Shown: in pieces, positions 44,258 to 54,175 of the stretch
Numbering within the stretch: position 1 is the stretch's first letter
Layout: each line of letters begins with the position of its first letter
Source: Bin55 sp964572845
GTDB taxonomy: Bacteria; Pseudomonadota; Gammaproteobacteria; Pseudomonadales; Azotimanducaceae
Reading direction: 5' to 3'
Assembly: GCA_964572845.1 (NCBI GenBank)
Contig: CAZNFX010000007.1
Span: 185,709 to 249,708 of the forward strand
DNA: 64,000 bases
Notes under the pieces: generated by a model
Told to the model about the DNA's origin: nothing
Seen by the model: only the letters and a program-made list of their open reading frames with translations
Database searches by the model: none
Translations under genes and position numbers: made by a program

Positions 44258-46101
44258 GTTCGAGAATCTTCAATCCGTTTGAGGAACTGAAAACTAAGTC
44301 CATTCTCGAAACTCTTAGCTTATTGCCTAGAGTATTAGGGTTTGTATTTGGAGCTTCTCCATTTTATTTTCTTCTGTCCAACGTCATTGGATTAGTTCAA
44401 GCAGGTGTATCCGCACTGCTTCTCATTATGGCGAAGATAGTTATTGACAGAGTAGCGGATAACATTGGTACAGAAATTGAGTGGATATTCCTATTAACTC
44501 CAATGTTTCTATTGGTTGGGATTCGAATACTACAGTCTTTATTAGGGTCAGCAGAAGGTGTTGTCTCTTTTCTCATTCAGGAAAAGGTGCATAACGAAGC
44601 CCATTCGAAATTACTTTACAAGGCTACAAGTTTAGACTTGGCATTCTATGAAGCACCTAAATTCTATGATCGCCTATATCAATCACAAAGACATATAGGA
44701 CATTTATATAGTACTATTTTTCAAGTCATTTATTTCGTCACGCAAGTCTTTACATTGACGGCAATGATTGGGATACTCTCTATACTTCATCCTATGGCTG
44801 TAGTCCTTCTCTTTGTCACGATATCTCCTCGCATATTTTTCGAAGGATATAGTGCAAGGCGACGATTTGATCTGGATGTGGAACTCACACGAAACTTTCG
44901 TATAACAGACTATTTTAGATCATTGCTTGTAAAGAGAGAAAGTATTAAGGAAGTGAAAATATTCAAACTGAGTGAGTATTTCATAGAGAAATTCTTTCAG
45001 TTTCGAGAGTTGGTAATCAAAGCGCTTCTAAATTTGAACCTACACTTCTTTCGAATTGAAGTTCCGTTCGACATTTTAGCTTTGAGTGGCATCGGTGTGT
45101 TGTGGGTGTACGCAATATACAGGACAGGCATTGGGGAATTGACGATCGGCGACTTGTTCATGATATTTGGTGCAGCGCAGAGTTGTAGATGGGCGATTGA
45201 ATCTGTATTGCGTGGAGGTGGGCAAATATTCGAGAACTCGCTGTTTTTGACACGCTTCTTTGAGATGTTGGATTTGGATCCGAGAACTGTTGAGGGAGCG
45301 CTCGAGCTAAAGCGTGTGGAAACGCCTCGAAAACTGCCAAGGTTGATGGGCGAAGGCATAGAGTTTCGCAACGTCTCCTTCCGGTATCCAGGCACGACTG
45401 ACTGGATATTGAACGACGTTTCGCTTGTGATTCCTGCAGGATCCAAGCTGGCCATAGTGGGCGAAAATGGGGCGGGCAAGACCACTCTTATAAAGTTGCT
45501 AGCACGGTTCTACGATCCCGTAAAGGGTTCGCTGCTCCTAGATGGTTTCGACTACAGAGACTATGACCTTGAGCACATGCGCCACAACATTACAGTTGTG
45601 TTCCAAGATTTTGCACGCTACGACATATCGGTGTCCGACAACATTGGCGTAGGCCAAGTGGAGTACATCCAAGACCTAGATCGCATCGAGGCTTCTGCCA
45701 GAAAAGGAGGGTCTCACGAAACTGTAATTGAGTTACCGAGCAAGTACGACACCATTCTGGGACGAACGTTTGATGAAGGTGTAGATTTGTCGGGGGGCGA
45801 ATGGCAAAACTTGGCCATTTCACGTGCATTCATGAGCGATGCTCAAATTTTCATCCTTGATGAACCGACAGCTGCTCTAGACGCCTTTAAGGAAGCAGAG
45901 ATTTACAGGAGATTCGCTGAACTAACAAAGAACCGAACGGTAGTTCTCGTATCTCATCGATTCTCTACCGTGAGAATGGCAGACTTGATCGCAGTCGTAG
46001 AGGATGGGCGGGTTAGCGAGTACGGGTCACATGACGAACTCTTGGCGTTAAACGGCAAGTATCAGCAGATGTTTGAGGCACAAGCCGAGAGGTATCGCTA
46101 A
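44254..46101 (+). CDS. ABC exporter, fused membrane and ATPase domains (second of a pair)
   Basis: 615 residues, the same length as its neighbour and similar throughout, so a tandem duplication. Walker A GENGAGKTT, VFQDFARYD, LSGGEWQNLAISRAF, FILDEPTAALD, VSHRFST are all intact, so both ATP sites could work. The membrane half (about 44280-45030) is clearly richer in A and T than the ATPase half and than the first copy, with codons such as TTA, ATA and AGA. It starts with ATG inside the TGA of the first gene (ATGA). It ends 61 bases before the convergent FtsX-like operon. Confidence 0.92.
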   Translation: MSSRIFNPFEELKTKSILETLSLLPRVLGFVFGASPFYFLLSNVIGLVQAGVSALLLIMAKIVIDRVADNIGTEIEWIFLLTPMFLLVGIRILQSLLGSAEGVVSFLIQEKVHNEAHSKLLYKATSLDLAFYEAPKFYDRLYQSQRHIGHLYSTIFQVIYFVTQVFTLTAMIGILSILHPMAVVLLFVTISPRIFFEGYSARRRFDLDVELTRNFRITDYFRSLLVKRESIKEVKIFKLSEYFIEKFFQFRELVIKALLNLNLHFFRIEVPFDILALSGIGVLWVYAIYRTGIGELTIGDLFMIFGAAQSCRWAIESVLRGGGQIFENSLFLTRFFEMLDLDPRTVEGALELKRVETPRKLPRLMGEGIEFRNVSFRYPGTTDWILNDVSLVIPAGSKLAIVGENGAGKTTLIKLLARFYDPVKGSLLLDGFDYRDYDLEHMRHNITVVFQDFARYDISVSDNIGVGQVEYIQDLDRIEASARKGGSHETVIELPSKYDTILGRTFDEGVDLSGGEWQNLAISRAFMSDAQIFILDEPTAALDAFKEAEIYRRFAELTKNRTVVLVSHRFSTVRMADLIAVVEDGRVSEYGSHDELLALNGKYQQMFEAQAERYR

Positions 46102-46162
46102 TTCTCCTCTTGTCGGCAAGTTTTTTCGGAGCTGCACTATCGCTTGTAGTTGCGATTGCTCC

Positions 46163-47383
46163 CTACACCGACCGAGTAATTAGCGCTGGATCCAATCTGC
46201 TAACCAGCTTCGCTGGAAACACGACGGCGAGCAAGCATACAAGCAAAGTAGCGATAACGATCAGCGAACTCGGAACAATCATTAATTTCTCGTAATCGTG
46301 ACCAGAGACCAGATAGACATTTAGCCCAATCGCCAATAGAACCCCCAAAGCAATGCCAAAGGCGAGAATTACTGAGTACTCAACTAACAGGTTCCGAACA
46401 ATGTCAAACTGCGATGCGCCCAAGGCCCGTCGTATTCCGATGTGGGTTGTACGTCGACGAATTGCAAAATTGACCATTCCCGTCATTCCACAAACTACTA
46501 CGAACACTAACACAACTGACGTCACGCTGAATATCCAGACAGAAGCAATTTGCCCTTGGTATAGCCGTCTTTTGGCGTCGTCAATGGTTACGATGTTGCG
46601 TATGAGTCGATTCCTGTAGAGTCCCGGCAAGTTCTGTTCCACGGCTCGAATAGTGTCTTCTCGTCTTCCTGGTAGCGTCCGTACGACATATGTCGACGAA
46701 TCAAACGCCTGCTTTTGGGGAAGGTATGCAACTCTGTGTACTCCTCCAATGTTTACCCACGGACCGTGGGATGTAGAGACAACACCAACGACCGTCACTG
46801 TTTCACCTAAGTTCACTTGTTTTCCCACTACGTCGGTCATACTTAACCCCGGGAACAGGTGTTGGGCCAATTGTTCGGAAAGCAAGACTTGATGTGAGGT
46901 TGTCCCACCGTAGGGCATTCTCCAGCCGACCTCTTCGGGCAGGAAGTTGCGTCCAGCCTTCAAACTGAGGCCTAGCGCATCCAGTCCATGGTCGTCAATC
47001 ATTCGAAAATAGCAGACGGAGGGTTGTATGTTGTCGTTTGGGTCCACGTCAATGGACATGGACCAACCCGAGCCGGAGTAGGGAACCGAAATCGTCTGTA
47101 CAGCATCTACAACATCTTGACTGTTGCGAATGTACTCTAGATCTGTGTCTACGATGCTTGTAATGGCATCTGTTGATAGATCTGATTCTGCGATGTGCAC
47201 ATCGATATAGAACATGTTTCGATGGTCTATTCCGCTCTGTTGATTAATTGCTTCGAATTGATAGCTGATGCCTACTTGTATGTTCAGGAGAATGGCTATG
47301 ACAACGCTAATCTGGATTGCGATCAGTACGGCAATAGTCTTTCGCCGCAAGAGAGAGCGCAATATTGGCCCGAGTTCCAGCAC
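46163..47383 (-). CDS. FtsX/MacB-like ABC permease (second permease of the operon)
   Basis: 406 residues. One N-terminal helix (KTIAVLIAIQISVVIAIL), a long periplasmic domain, then three C-terminal helices: SVWIFSVTSVVLVFVVVCGM, VILAFGIALGVLLAIGL and SLIVIATLLVCLLAVVF. RRRTTHIGIRRALGAS is the conserved cytoplasmic loop of FtsX permeases. Last gene of a four-gene minus-strand operon; three bases after the first permease. With the partner permease it would form the membrane part of a mechanotransmission ABC pump. Confidence 0.88.
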   Translation of the reverse strand: MLELGPILRSLLRRKTIAVLIAIQISVVIAILLNIQVGISYQFEAINQQSGIDHRNMFYIDVHIAESDLSTDAITSIVDTDLEYIRNSQDVVDAVQTISVPYSGSGWSMSIDVDPNDNIQPSVCYFRMIDDHGLDALGLSLKAGRNFLPEEVGWRMPYGGTTSHQVLLSEQLAQHLFPGLSMTDVVGKQVNLGETVTVVGVVSTSHGPWVNIGGVHRVAYLPQKQAFDSSTYVVRTLPGRREDTIRAVEQNLPGLYRNRLIRNIVTIDDAKRRLYQGQIASVWIFSVTSVVLVFVVVCGMTGMVNFAIRRRTTHIGIRRALGASQFDIVRNLLVEYSVILAFGIALGVLLAIGLNVYLVSGHDYEKLMIVPSSLIVIATLLVCLLAVVFPAKLVSRLDPALITRSV

Positions 47384-47386
47384 TGG

Positions 47387-48694
47387 CTACAGTCTCCTCA
47401 GGAGGTCAGCGGGCGTGCCGCGAGAACCTCGCCAAGCGGGATACAACGATGCCGCTAGACTGGCAATGATTGCAAGAACTACCGTCAGCATAGCAAGAGG
47501 GACGTCCAAGTGAGTTATATGGGGGACAACAGGCTCTCCCCTAAACAGAACCCTTATGCCCATTAGCCCCACCCATGCAAGAAATAATCCAAGCAAGCCG
47601 CCCGCAAATCCAATGCACCCCGACTCTACGAGAAATCGTGTGAACAATTGCAGACGCGATGCGCCCATCGTGCGATGCACAGCTAATTCGCCACTACGTG
47701 AAAGAAACTTAGCAAGCAGCAGTCCGATGGAATTGATCAAACACACGATGAGAAACAAGATCGCAATCACGATGGTGACCCATATTCCGTCATCGACGGC
47801 ATTGATATAGACGCTCCACTCGTCGATAGTGTGAACCGCATTATTGAGCGGGCGTTGAAAGCGTCCCAACCCCTTTTGTTGGTTTGCGTAGGAGTCTAGG
47901 AAACTTAGATAGTTGTTTCGTTCTGCAGGATCACTCAGTTCTATCCAATACTGAATCCAAATACACTCCGAGGCAAGAAACGCTTGATGACCCTCGCCAG
48001 ATATGGATTGCCAGCAGCTCGTATTGCCTCTTCGTGCGAACTCCATTTCCGAGGCTGTCGTAAACGGGACAAAGGTGTCTTCTGTTGGAGAAAAATCGAA
48101 GTCGTAGACGCGAGGTACTAGTTGCCAATCTTCGAGTACACCGACGACTCGAAACAACTCTTCCTTGAGAGTAATGTGCTCGCCGACTGAATTCTTGCCG
48201 CCGAAGAGCCGGTCATTGATATGTTCTGCTAGAACGACCACCCGTTCCCGATTCTCGTCTGCATCTGCGGTCCATGGCTGACCATACTTGAAGGGAGCAT
48301 CGAACATTCGGAAGAAATCGCTGTAGGCCGCTCTGCCCGAGACTTCAAATGGGACTTCAGCTCCGTCGGGACGTATGATTGCTGCCGTGCCGAACATTGC
48401 GGACTGACGCATCGCTCTTCCGTCGCGCATTAGTGCTAGTGCGTCCATGTAGGTGAGTTGGTGTGGTCTGGAACTCGCATCATCTCCTTGTCGATTGGGG
48501 TCGCCTGCATCCAACTGAACGCGATAGAGCAGGTCTTTCTTGTCTGGTAGAGGGTTCTTGGACAATGAAAAGGCGATCGTGAAAATTGCCATGAACATTG
48601 CGATGCCCAGAGCAACGGCAACGGCCATCAACGCAGATAGAACGGGATGGCGACGCACCCCTCTACTGGCTAGAAAGATGTTGTAGCGAAGCAC
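47387..48694 (-). CDS. FtsX/MacB-like ABC permease (first permease of the operon)
   Basis: 435 residues. N-terminal helix (SALMAVAVALGIAMFMAIFT), a MacB-type periplasmic domain with AIIRPDGAEVPFEVSGRAAY and NDRLFGGKNSVGEHITLKEE, and three C-terminal helices (TIVIAILFLIVCLINSIGLL and two near the end). SRSGELAVHRTMGASRLQL is the FtsX loop. Different in sequence from the second permease, so a heterodimer is expected. It lies 11 bases after the ATPase gene. Confidence 0.88.
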   Translation of the reverse strand: MLRYNIFLASRGVRRHPVLSALMAVAVALGIAMFMAIFTIAFSLSKNPLPDKKDLLYRVQLDAGDPNRQGDDASSRPHQLTYMDALALMRDGRAMRQSAMFGTAAIIRPDGAEVPFEVSGRAAYSDFFRMFDAPFKYGQPWTADADENRERVVVLAEHINDRLFGGKNSVGEHITLKEELFRVVGVLEDWQLVPRVYDFDFSPTEDTFVPFTTASEMEFARRGNTSCWQSISGEGHQAFLASECIWIQYWIELSDPAERNNYLSFLDSYANQQKGLGRFQRPLNNAVHTIDEWSVYINAVDDGIWVTIVIAILFLIVCLINSIGLLLAKFLSRSGELAVHRTMGASRLQLFTRFLVESGCIGFAGGLLGLFLAWVGLMGIRVLFRGEPVVPHITHLDVPLAMLTVVLAIIASLAASLYPAWRGSRGTPADLLRRL

Positions 48695-48705
48695 GAGATA
48701 ATCTG

Positions 48706-49371
48706 CTATGTCGAGTCGAAGTAGCCGTCTCGCATGTGGATAGAGCGTGTTGTGTGAGTAGCCATGGATTCTTCGTGTGTGACCATCAGGATCGTAGATC
48801 CTGATGAATGAAGATCCAACAGCAGCTCAAACACGCCTTCCGCGGTTTTGCTGTCCAAGTTGCCAGTAGGCTCGTCTGCCAAAAGCAAACGCGGTTCACC
48901 TACCAATGCCCTGGCAATGGCCACTCGTTGTTGCTGGCCTCCAGAGAGCTGTCCAGGCAAGTGACGAATTCGACCGAGCAAACCTACCCGTTCCAATGCT
49001 GTATGAATGCGTTCCTTTCGTACTTGGGCAGGCATCCGTCGATACCGCAGGGGAACATCGATATTGTCAAATACGCTGAGATCCGGAATCAGATTGAAGT
49101 TCTGAAAAATGAATCCAATTTTCTGATTGCGCAATCGTGATCGTTGTCGATCGTTCAAGCTCGATACGTCGTCTCCGTCCAATTGGTATGTGCCTTCGTC
49201 AAACGACTCAAGCAACCCTGCAATGTTTAGAAATGTAGTCTTGCCCGAACCAGACGGGCCAACGATGGCGACAAATTCACCTTGGTCTACTGACAAATTG
49301 ACGTTTTCAAGCGCACGAGTTTCGACCGAGGCTGTTCGGTAACGCTTAGCTACACTGCTCATTTCGAGCAT
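48706..49371 (-). CDS. ABC transporter ATPase of the MacB/LolD type
   Basis: 221 residues. Walker A GPSGSGKTT at 38-46, Q-loop FIFQNFNLIPDLSVFDN, signature LSGGQQQRVAIARAL, Walker B LLLADEPTGNLD, H-loop VTHEE. The sequence after Walker A (FLNIAGLLESFDEGTYQLDG) and the short length mark the LolD/MacB/FtsE subclass that pairs with FtsX-like permeases. Between the adaptor gene and the two permeases, all cotranscribed. Confidence 0.95.
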   Translation of the reverse strand: MLEMSSVAKRYRTASVETRALENVNLSVDQGEFVAIVGPSGSGKTTFLNIAGLLESFDEGTYQLDGDDVSSLNDRQRSRLRNQKIGFIFQNFNLIPDLSVFDNIDVPLRYRRMPAQVRKERIHTALERVGLLGRIRHLPGQLSGGQQQRVAIARALVGEPRLLLADEPTGNLDSKTAEGVFELLLDLHSSGSTILMVTHEESMATHTTRSIHMRDGYFDST

Positions 49372-49400
49372 TAAAGTTCCTTTTGGCGAATGGATGGGAG

Positions 49401-50684
49401 TTACTGTCTGAGATATACCGTTTCCGCACCGTCGAAAACACTAATGTCGGATATGACCACTTCTTCGCCAGGTTCTACCCCAGAGACTATTGCCACTTCA
49501 TTAATGCTTTGTGGACCCACTTCAATGTCACGTCGCACCGCAAGCCCATCTTCGACAACGTAGACGGTACGATACCCTCCCGATTGGAGAAACGGTCCCA
49601 CAGAAACGATGTTTACGTCCTTGTGCGAGGAAACAAGCAGTCTAATGGACACGCGTTGATTTCGTCGTAATCCTTCAGGGATTTTGTCGGAAAATTGCAC
49701 ACGTACCGATACCTTGTTATCGACAACTTCCTGTGAAATTGACGTGGCCATTCCCTCATATACACCCGAGCCAATACGAATTTCCGCCTCCGTTCCGGGG
49801 CTGAGATCGTCGGCATAGGATTGAGGAACGCTTGCTTCTAATTCGAGCTGAGACAGATCCACTACTCTCAACACGGCTCTGCCAGGAGTGACCCAGGATT
49901 GTCGTTCTACAAGTATGTTGCCGACAGTTCCATCTAAAGGGGAGCGCAATGTCAGCTGATCTACCTGTTGCTGAAACTCCTCTACAACCAGCTGCTGTTG
50001 CTCATGTGCGAGTCTGGCCGATTCGATCTCGAGTGCGAAGCTTTGCTGATCCAGCGCTTCGAAGTCTGTGGCATGCTGGCGACGCAAATTGGCCGATTCG
50101 AGGTCATCCATCGCCCTGCGATACTCCACATCCGAAATCGCACCCTGATCGTAGGACTGTTGAGCCCGGTCCGCTTCGCGTTGGGCGGCTGTTTCTACAA
50201 CTACTGCAAGATCCAAATTGCGCTTATTCGCCAACTCCCGCTGCTTCATGGAGTTCGTAGTTCGATTCAATTGGGCCTCTCGTAGCACCAGTTGGGTTTT
50301 TTCGCGTTGCAGTTGCGAGCGTAGGAAGGGGTGCACAATAGTTCCTAACACCTGTCCTTGCTTGACTGTTTGCCCCAATTCAACTTCGACGGTCAGTACT
50401 CCTTGTTGTTGCGCATATACCGTTGGACTAGCAGATGGAACAACTCGACCATCCACGGAAATGTCACTTATCAAGTCGCCAAAGCGTACGGTCGAAAAGC
50501 TAAGACGGCTCACCGAGACGCTCTTCTCCGATTTGGCCCATTTGGAAACGTGCGGGTAGGCAATTGCAGCGCTAACAACCAGAACGACCGCCAAGACACC
50601 CAGCGCTAAGTAGATTTTTAGCCTAGACGGCTTTGGGAGCGACGTGTCCTGAGCGGACGTGTCGGCAATCTTATTGCTTGCCAC
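49401..50684 (-). CDS. HlyD/MacA-type periplasmic adaptor
   Basis: 427 residues. One N-terminal membrane helix (KIYLALGVLAVVLVVSAAIA) and then the adaptor domains: a biotinyl-lipoyl-like half (QQGVLTVEVELGQTVKQGQV), a long coiled coil about 115-250 (LVLREAQLNRTTNSMKQREL ... QQQLVVEEFQQQVDQL), the second lipoyl half (LRSPLDGTVGNILVE) and beta-barrel parts ending GVEPGEEVVISDIS. First gene of the operon; it would link the ABC pump to an outer-membrane channel, which is not encoded here. Cargo unknown. Confidence 0.92.
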   Translation of the reverse strand: MASNKIADTSAQDTSLPKPSRLKIYLALGVLAVVLVVSAAIAYPHVSKWAKSEKSVSVSRLSFSTVRFGDLISDISVDGRVVPSASPTVYAQQQGVLTVEVELGQTVKQGQVLGTIVHPFLRSQLQREKTQLVLREAQLNRTTNSMKQRELANKRNLDLAVVVETAAQREADRAQQSYDQGAISDVEYRRAMDDLESANLRRQHATDFEALDQQSFALEIESARLAHEQQQLVVEEFQQQVDQLTLRSPLDGTVGNILVERQSWVTPGRAVLRVVDLSQLELEASVPQSYADDLSPGTEAEIRIGSGVYEGMATSISQEVVDNKVSVRVQFSDKIPEGLRRNQRVSIRLLVSSHKDVNIVSVGPFLQSGGYRTVYVVEDGLAVRRDIEVGPQSINEVAIVSGVEPGEEVVISDISVFDGAETVYLRQ

Positions 50685-50852
50685 GGACTATCAACTCAAT
50701 TCGATGTGGTGACATGACTCTGTGCTAGCTAGCCAATCTACACAACCTGTGCAAGCGAGGCGAAATCTACGCCTAGTTTATCATGTTTATCAAATAGTTA
50801 TGCTTGGTGAACCTAGCAGTATTTACTGCAGGACACTCGTCCATTACAAGAA

Positions 50853-51371
50853 TCAACGATCGATTCTCAACTGTCCCAAGAAGTCGCGTTTGCCGAGTTG
50901 TACTCCCTTCGTCCTCAAGATGTCGTAGGTTGTCGTTGCATGGAAGTAGAAATTCGGCAGCGAGAAAGAGAGCAGAAAATCTTCAGCTCTAAAGGGAATT
51001 TCCATACCACCCATCTTGAAGGTGACTCTTCGACCTTCAAATGCGTTGACCGAGTCTCTTGAAAACTCGCCCAGTCCTTCCAAAGATTCCCGTACCAGGC
51101 CTTGCAATCCGGAATAGTCCCGGTCCGATGCTTGGGGAGGGCCAAACTGGCCAGCTGCGACGCCGTTCAACGCCCCAAGAGAATGATGAGCGATCGAAAT
51201 CACCTGAAAGCGAAACGGCAGCATGTCGTCAATGAGACGAACATCCAGCACGTCGTTGACGTTCTCGCCAGCCTTCTCGCAGTGCTCCATACCTTTTAGC
51301 AAAACACCATCAATCGAACTGAGGATTTGTCGATAGGTTTGCACGGTTGCATCGTAGAGAGAAAACGACAT
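50853..51371 (-). CDS. DUF1993 family protein (DinB-like four-helix fold)
   Basis: 172 residues. The N-terminus SFSLYDATVQTYRQILSSID and the C-terminal LPNFYFHATTTYDILRTKGV, then GKRDFLG, match DUF1993. The middle has DMLPFRFQV and AHHSLGALNGV. Related to DinB-type helical bundles, with His residues that might bind a metal. Cytoplasmic, function unknown. It stands alone, divergent from the small membrane protein gene. Confidence 0.85.
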   Translation of the reverse strand: MSFSLYDATVQTYRQILSSIDGVLLKGMEHCEKAGENVNDVLDVRLIDDMLPFRFQVISIAHHSLGALNGVAAGQFGPPQASDRDYSGLQGLVRESLEGLGEFSRDSVNAFEGRRVTFKMGGMEIPFRAEDFLLSFSLPNFYFHATTTYDILRTKGVQLGKRDFLGQLRIDR

Positions 51372-51568
51372 GATCTGGTCCTTGGGGTGCTTCAGGATGG
51401 GTTGGAGAATTATAGAGAGCGCGGTCTACTGCGGAGACAGTTGACGCCCGCTTGAGCGCAAGTGTGGCTGGGCTGGTGGCAGTGCCGTGAGATGTTCTCC
51501 TACTAGATGAAGAAAATAGCTACACTTTCACAGTCATTGCACTATGCTGAGATTGAAGCGAGACCACT

Positions 51569-51814
51569 ATGAATCGTATTCCCATATTGGGCTGGATTGC
51601 GAGCTTCTTCGTGAATCTATGCCTCTCCATTCCGTTTTGGTTCGTTTGGAGCGTTTGCGGGATTGGCAAGCACTTTTTCTTTTGGCTACCAGAACCCTTT
51701 CACTCGCCAAGTTTGTGGGCCGTGCTTGGGCTTTTCATTTGTGTTGAAATATTGCGCAACGTATTGCTGCCTTTCACTGTACCAAAGTGGATGCAGGAGG
51801 AAGCGAAAGACTAG
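51569..51814 (+). CDS. Small predicted inner-membrane protein
   Basis: 81 residues with two likely membrane helices: WIASFFVNLCLSIPFWFVWS and LWAVLGLFICVEILRNVLLP, separated by a short aromatic loop (KHFFFWLPEPFHSP), and a charged tail (KWMQEEAKD). No family recognised. The composition and ATG 51569 look genuine, but the ribosome site is weak. Confidence 0.55.
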   Translation: MNRIPILGWIASFFVNLCLSIPFWFVWSVCGIGKHFFFWLPEPFHSPSLWAVLGLFICVEILRNVLLPFTVPKWMQEEAKD

Positions 51815-52106
51815 GGGACTAGGCAGTCTAATCAGTCCCTGTGCACATTGAAACAGTTCATCACTGCAAAGACGGGTCTTCTTTGCGACCACCACGCAAA
51901 AAGGAAAAGGCATCCACCGCAGGAAATTCTGACTCAGAAAAGCGCTGAAGCAATCGGGCAGACCAATCGTGCCCAACGAATATGACTGAATCTGCATCGT
52001 CTCTGGCCACACTAAGTCCGAGTCGTGTGCTCCCCCAAGACTTATAATTGACAACCTTGCTGCCAAGGTCTCCTCCCACGCCAATTCCAGTCTCTTGGGT
52101 TCCAAT

Positions 52107-53522
52107 ATGGCTCGTACGCTTTACGACAAAATCTGGGATGGGCACCATGTAGGCACGCGTGACGATGGGCTCGATCTACTCTATATTGATCGACACTTGC
52201 TTCACGAAGTCACATCGCCCCAGGCATTCGAGGGACTAACACTTGCTGCGCGCAAGCCTTGGAGACTCGATACAAATCTAGCAACCGTCGACCACAGCAT
52301 TCCCACGTCAGGTCGCTCTTCCGGTGTCGAGGGCATCGAAGACCCTATAGCCAGAGAACAAGTGGTCGTGCTGAACGAGAATTGCAGATCGTTTGATATT
52401 CGCTATTTCGATATGCACGATCAACGGCAGGGAATTGTTCATGTAGTTGGCCCGGAACAAGGCGCAACTCTTCCTGGAATGACCATAGTTTGTGGCGATT
52501 CTCATACGTCCACACACGGAGCTTTTGGTGCGTTGGCGCACGGGATCGGTACTACCGAGGTTGAGCACGTATTAGCTACGCAGTGCTTGATTCAGCAGAA
52601 GAGTTCCAATATGCGGGTCGAAATTCGAGGGAGCCTTCCTGAGTGGTGTTCGGCTAAAGATGTCATTTTGGCACTGATTCGAAAGATCGGGACTGCGGGC
52701 GCTACTGGTCACACGATCGAATATTGTGGAGAAGTCGTTGCCGGTCTATCGATGGAAGGTCGCATGACCGTTTGCAATATGTCGATCGAAGCCGGAGCTC
52801 GCGCGGGTCTGATGGGAATTGACGATACAACGATCGAGTACATCGAACGTCGCCCATTCGCCCCAACTGGGCATTCATGGCACGAAGCTGTCAAATGCTG
52901 GCAAGCGCTCAACACAGATGCTGATGCAAGCTTCGACAGGCAGATCACGCTTGATGTCACGAATATGGTTCCCCAAGTTAGTTGGGGAACCAATCCTGAA
53001 TTGGTAATTGATATTGACGAGACTGTTCCCAGCCCCGAGGACTTTGCTGACAGCGCGAAAGCTGAGACCGTCGAACGTGCTCTGGGCTATATGGACCTAT
53101 CGCCAGGAACAAGGCTCACAGACATTGCTCTCGACACGGTGTTCATTGGTTCATGCACAAATGCACGAATCGAAGATTTGCGTCAGGCAGCGTCGATAGC
53201 CAAGGGACGCCGTGTAGCTCAAAATATCAAGAATGCCCTCGTTGTGCCGGGATCAGGCCTCGTAAAGAAACAGGCAGAACTTGAGGGCCTCCACGAAGTA
53301 TTCACGGAATCCGGCTTCGAGTGGCGTGAACCAGGGTGTTCCATGTGCCTGGCTATGAACAACGACAAGCTACTTCCTAGAGAACGCTGTGCTTCTACAT
53401 CAAACCGTAATTTCGAGGGGCGTCAAGGGCACTTGGGACGAACTCATCTTGTAAGCCCAGCGACCGCGGCAGCCAGTGCCATTGCAGGTCGACTTGCCGA
53501 TGTACGGGAGTACATGGCGTGA
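52107..53522 (+). CDS. leuC: 3-isopropylmalate dehydratase large subunit
   Basis: 471 residues (E. coli 466). From ATG 52107 (ARTLYDKIWDGH); TTG 52095 would add four residues. Aconitase-fold motifs: TVDHSIPTSGR, CGDSHTSTHGAFGALAHGIG, and the [4Fe-4S] ligands in FIGSCTNARIEDL and GCSMCLAMN. With LeuD it isomerises 2- to 3-isopropylmalate in leucine synthesis. The stop overlaps the leuD start (GTGA). leuA is not in the window. Confidence 0.97.
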   Translation: MARTLYDKIWDGHHVGTRDDGLDLLYIDRHLLHEVTSPQAFEGLTLAARKPWRLDTNLATVDHSIPTSGRSSGVEGIEDPIAREQVVVLNENCRSFDIRYFDMHDQRQGIVHVVGPEQGATLPGMTIVCGDSHTSTHGAFGALAHGIGTTEVEHVLATQCLIQQKSSNMRVEIRGSLPEWCSAKDVILALIRKIGTAGATGHTIEYCGEVVAGLSMEGRMTVCNMSIEAGARAGLMGIDDTTIEYIERRPFAPTGHSWHEAVKCWQALNTDADASFDRQITLDVTNMVPQVSWGTNPELVIDIDETVPSPEDFADSAKAETVERALGYMDLSPGTRLTDIALDTVFIGSCTNARIEDLRQAASIAKGRRVAQNIKNALVVPGSGLVKKQAELEGLHEVFTESGFEWREPGCSMCLAMNNDKLLPRERCASTSNRNFEGRQGHLGRTHLVSPATAAASAIAGRLADVREYMA

Positions 53523-54175
53523 CAGATGCGAGCATACAGACTTTTCGGCAGCATGAAGGCATCGTCGTGCCTCTTGATCGTGCTAACGTCGATACGGACC
53601 AGATCATTCCGAAGCAATTTCTCAAATCGGTAAAGAGAACCGGATTTGGCGACAATCTGTTCGACGCGTGGCGATTTCTCGACGAGGGTGAGATAGGAAA
53701 AAGAGACCGTCAGGAAGACGTTGATTTCGTTTTGAACGACTCCAGATATAGAAGCGCTTCAATTCTGTTAGCACGCCGCAATTTTGGGTGCGGCTCGAGT
53801 CGAGAGCATGCTGTCTGGGCTCTGCTGCAATTCGGCTTTCGGTGTGTTGTAGCACCAACCTTCGCTGACATTTTCTACAGCAATTGCATCAATAACGGAC
53901 TATTGCCGGTGGCTTTGGACGAACCACGGGTTGAACAGTTGTTCGCAGAAGCTACGAAAGGTGAGCCGCTCACCATGACCGTGGATTTGCAGAGTCAGCG
54001 TATTTTCTACCCTGCAGGAACCCCAATGGAGTTCTCCATTGACCCGAAAGCTCGCAAGAGACTCATGGAAGGGATGGACGAGATTGCACTTACGTTGCGA
54101 CATGCTGACCAGATCAGCAAGTTCGAGCAGGAGCATCGCCAACGCATGCCTTGGCTCTTTTCGAATGCGCCATGA
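53519..54175 (+). CDS. leuD: 3-isopropylmalate dehydratase small subunit
   Basis: 218 residues. VPLDRANVDTDQIIPKQFLK near 17-36, the swivel-domain motif RRNFGCGSSREHAVWAL, and FADIFYSNCINNGLLPV match LeuD. Start GTG 53519 overlaps the leuC stop, and its TGA overlaps the leuB ATG, so the three are coupled. It completes the active site of LeuC. Confidence 0.97.
   Translation: MTDASIQTFRQHEGIVVPLDRANVDTDQIIPKQFLKSVKRTGFGDNLFDAWRFLDEGEIGKRDRQEDVDFVLNDSRYRSASILLARRNFGCGSSREHAVWALLQFGFRCVVAPTFADIFYSNCINNGLLPVALDEPRVEQLFAEATKGEPLTMTVDLQSQRIFYPAGTPMEFSIDPKARKRLMEGMDEIALTLRHADQISKFEQEHRQRMPWLFSNAP

Noticed and set aside
46102..46135. Terminator after the ABC pair (CTTG-TCGG-CAAG then TTTTTT)
   Set aside because: The T-run is good but the stem is only four pairs; too weak to list as a feature.
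51861..52148. 95-codon minus frame divergent from leuC (also a 139-codon frame in the same place)
   Set aside because: It starts inside leuC, no family is recognised, and the two overlapping frames compete; the leuC promoter is expected here.
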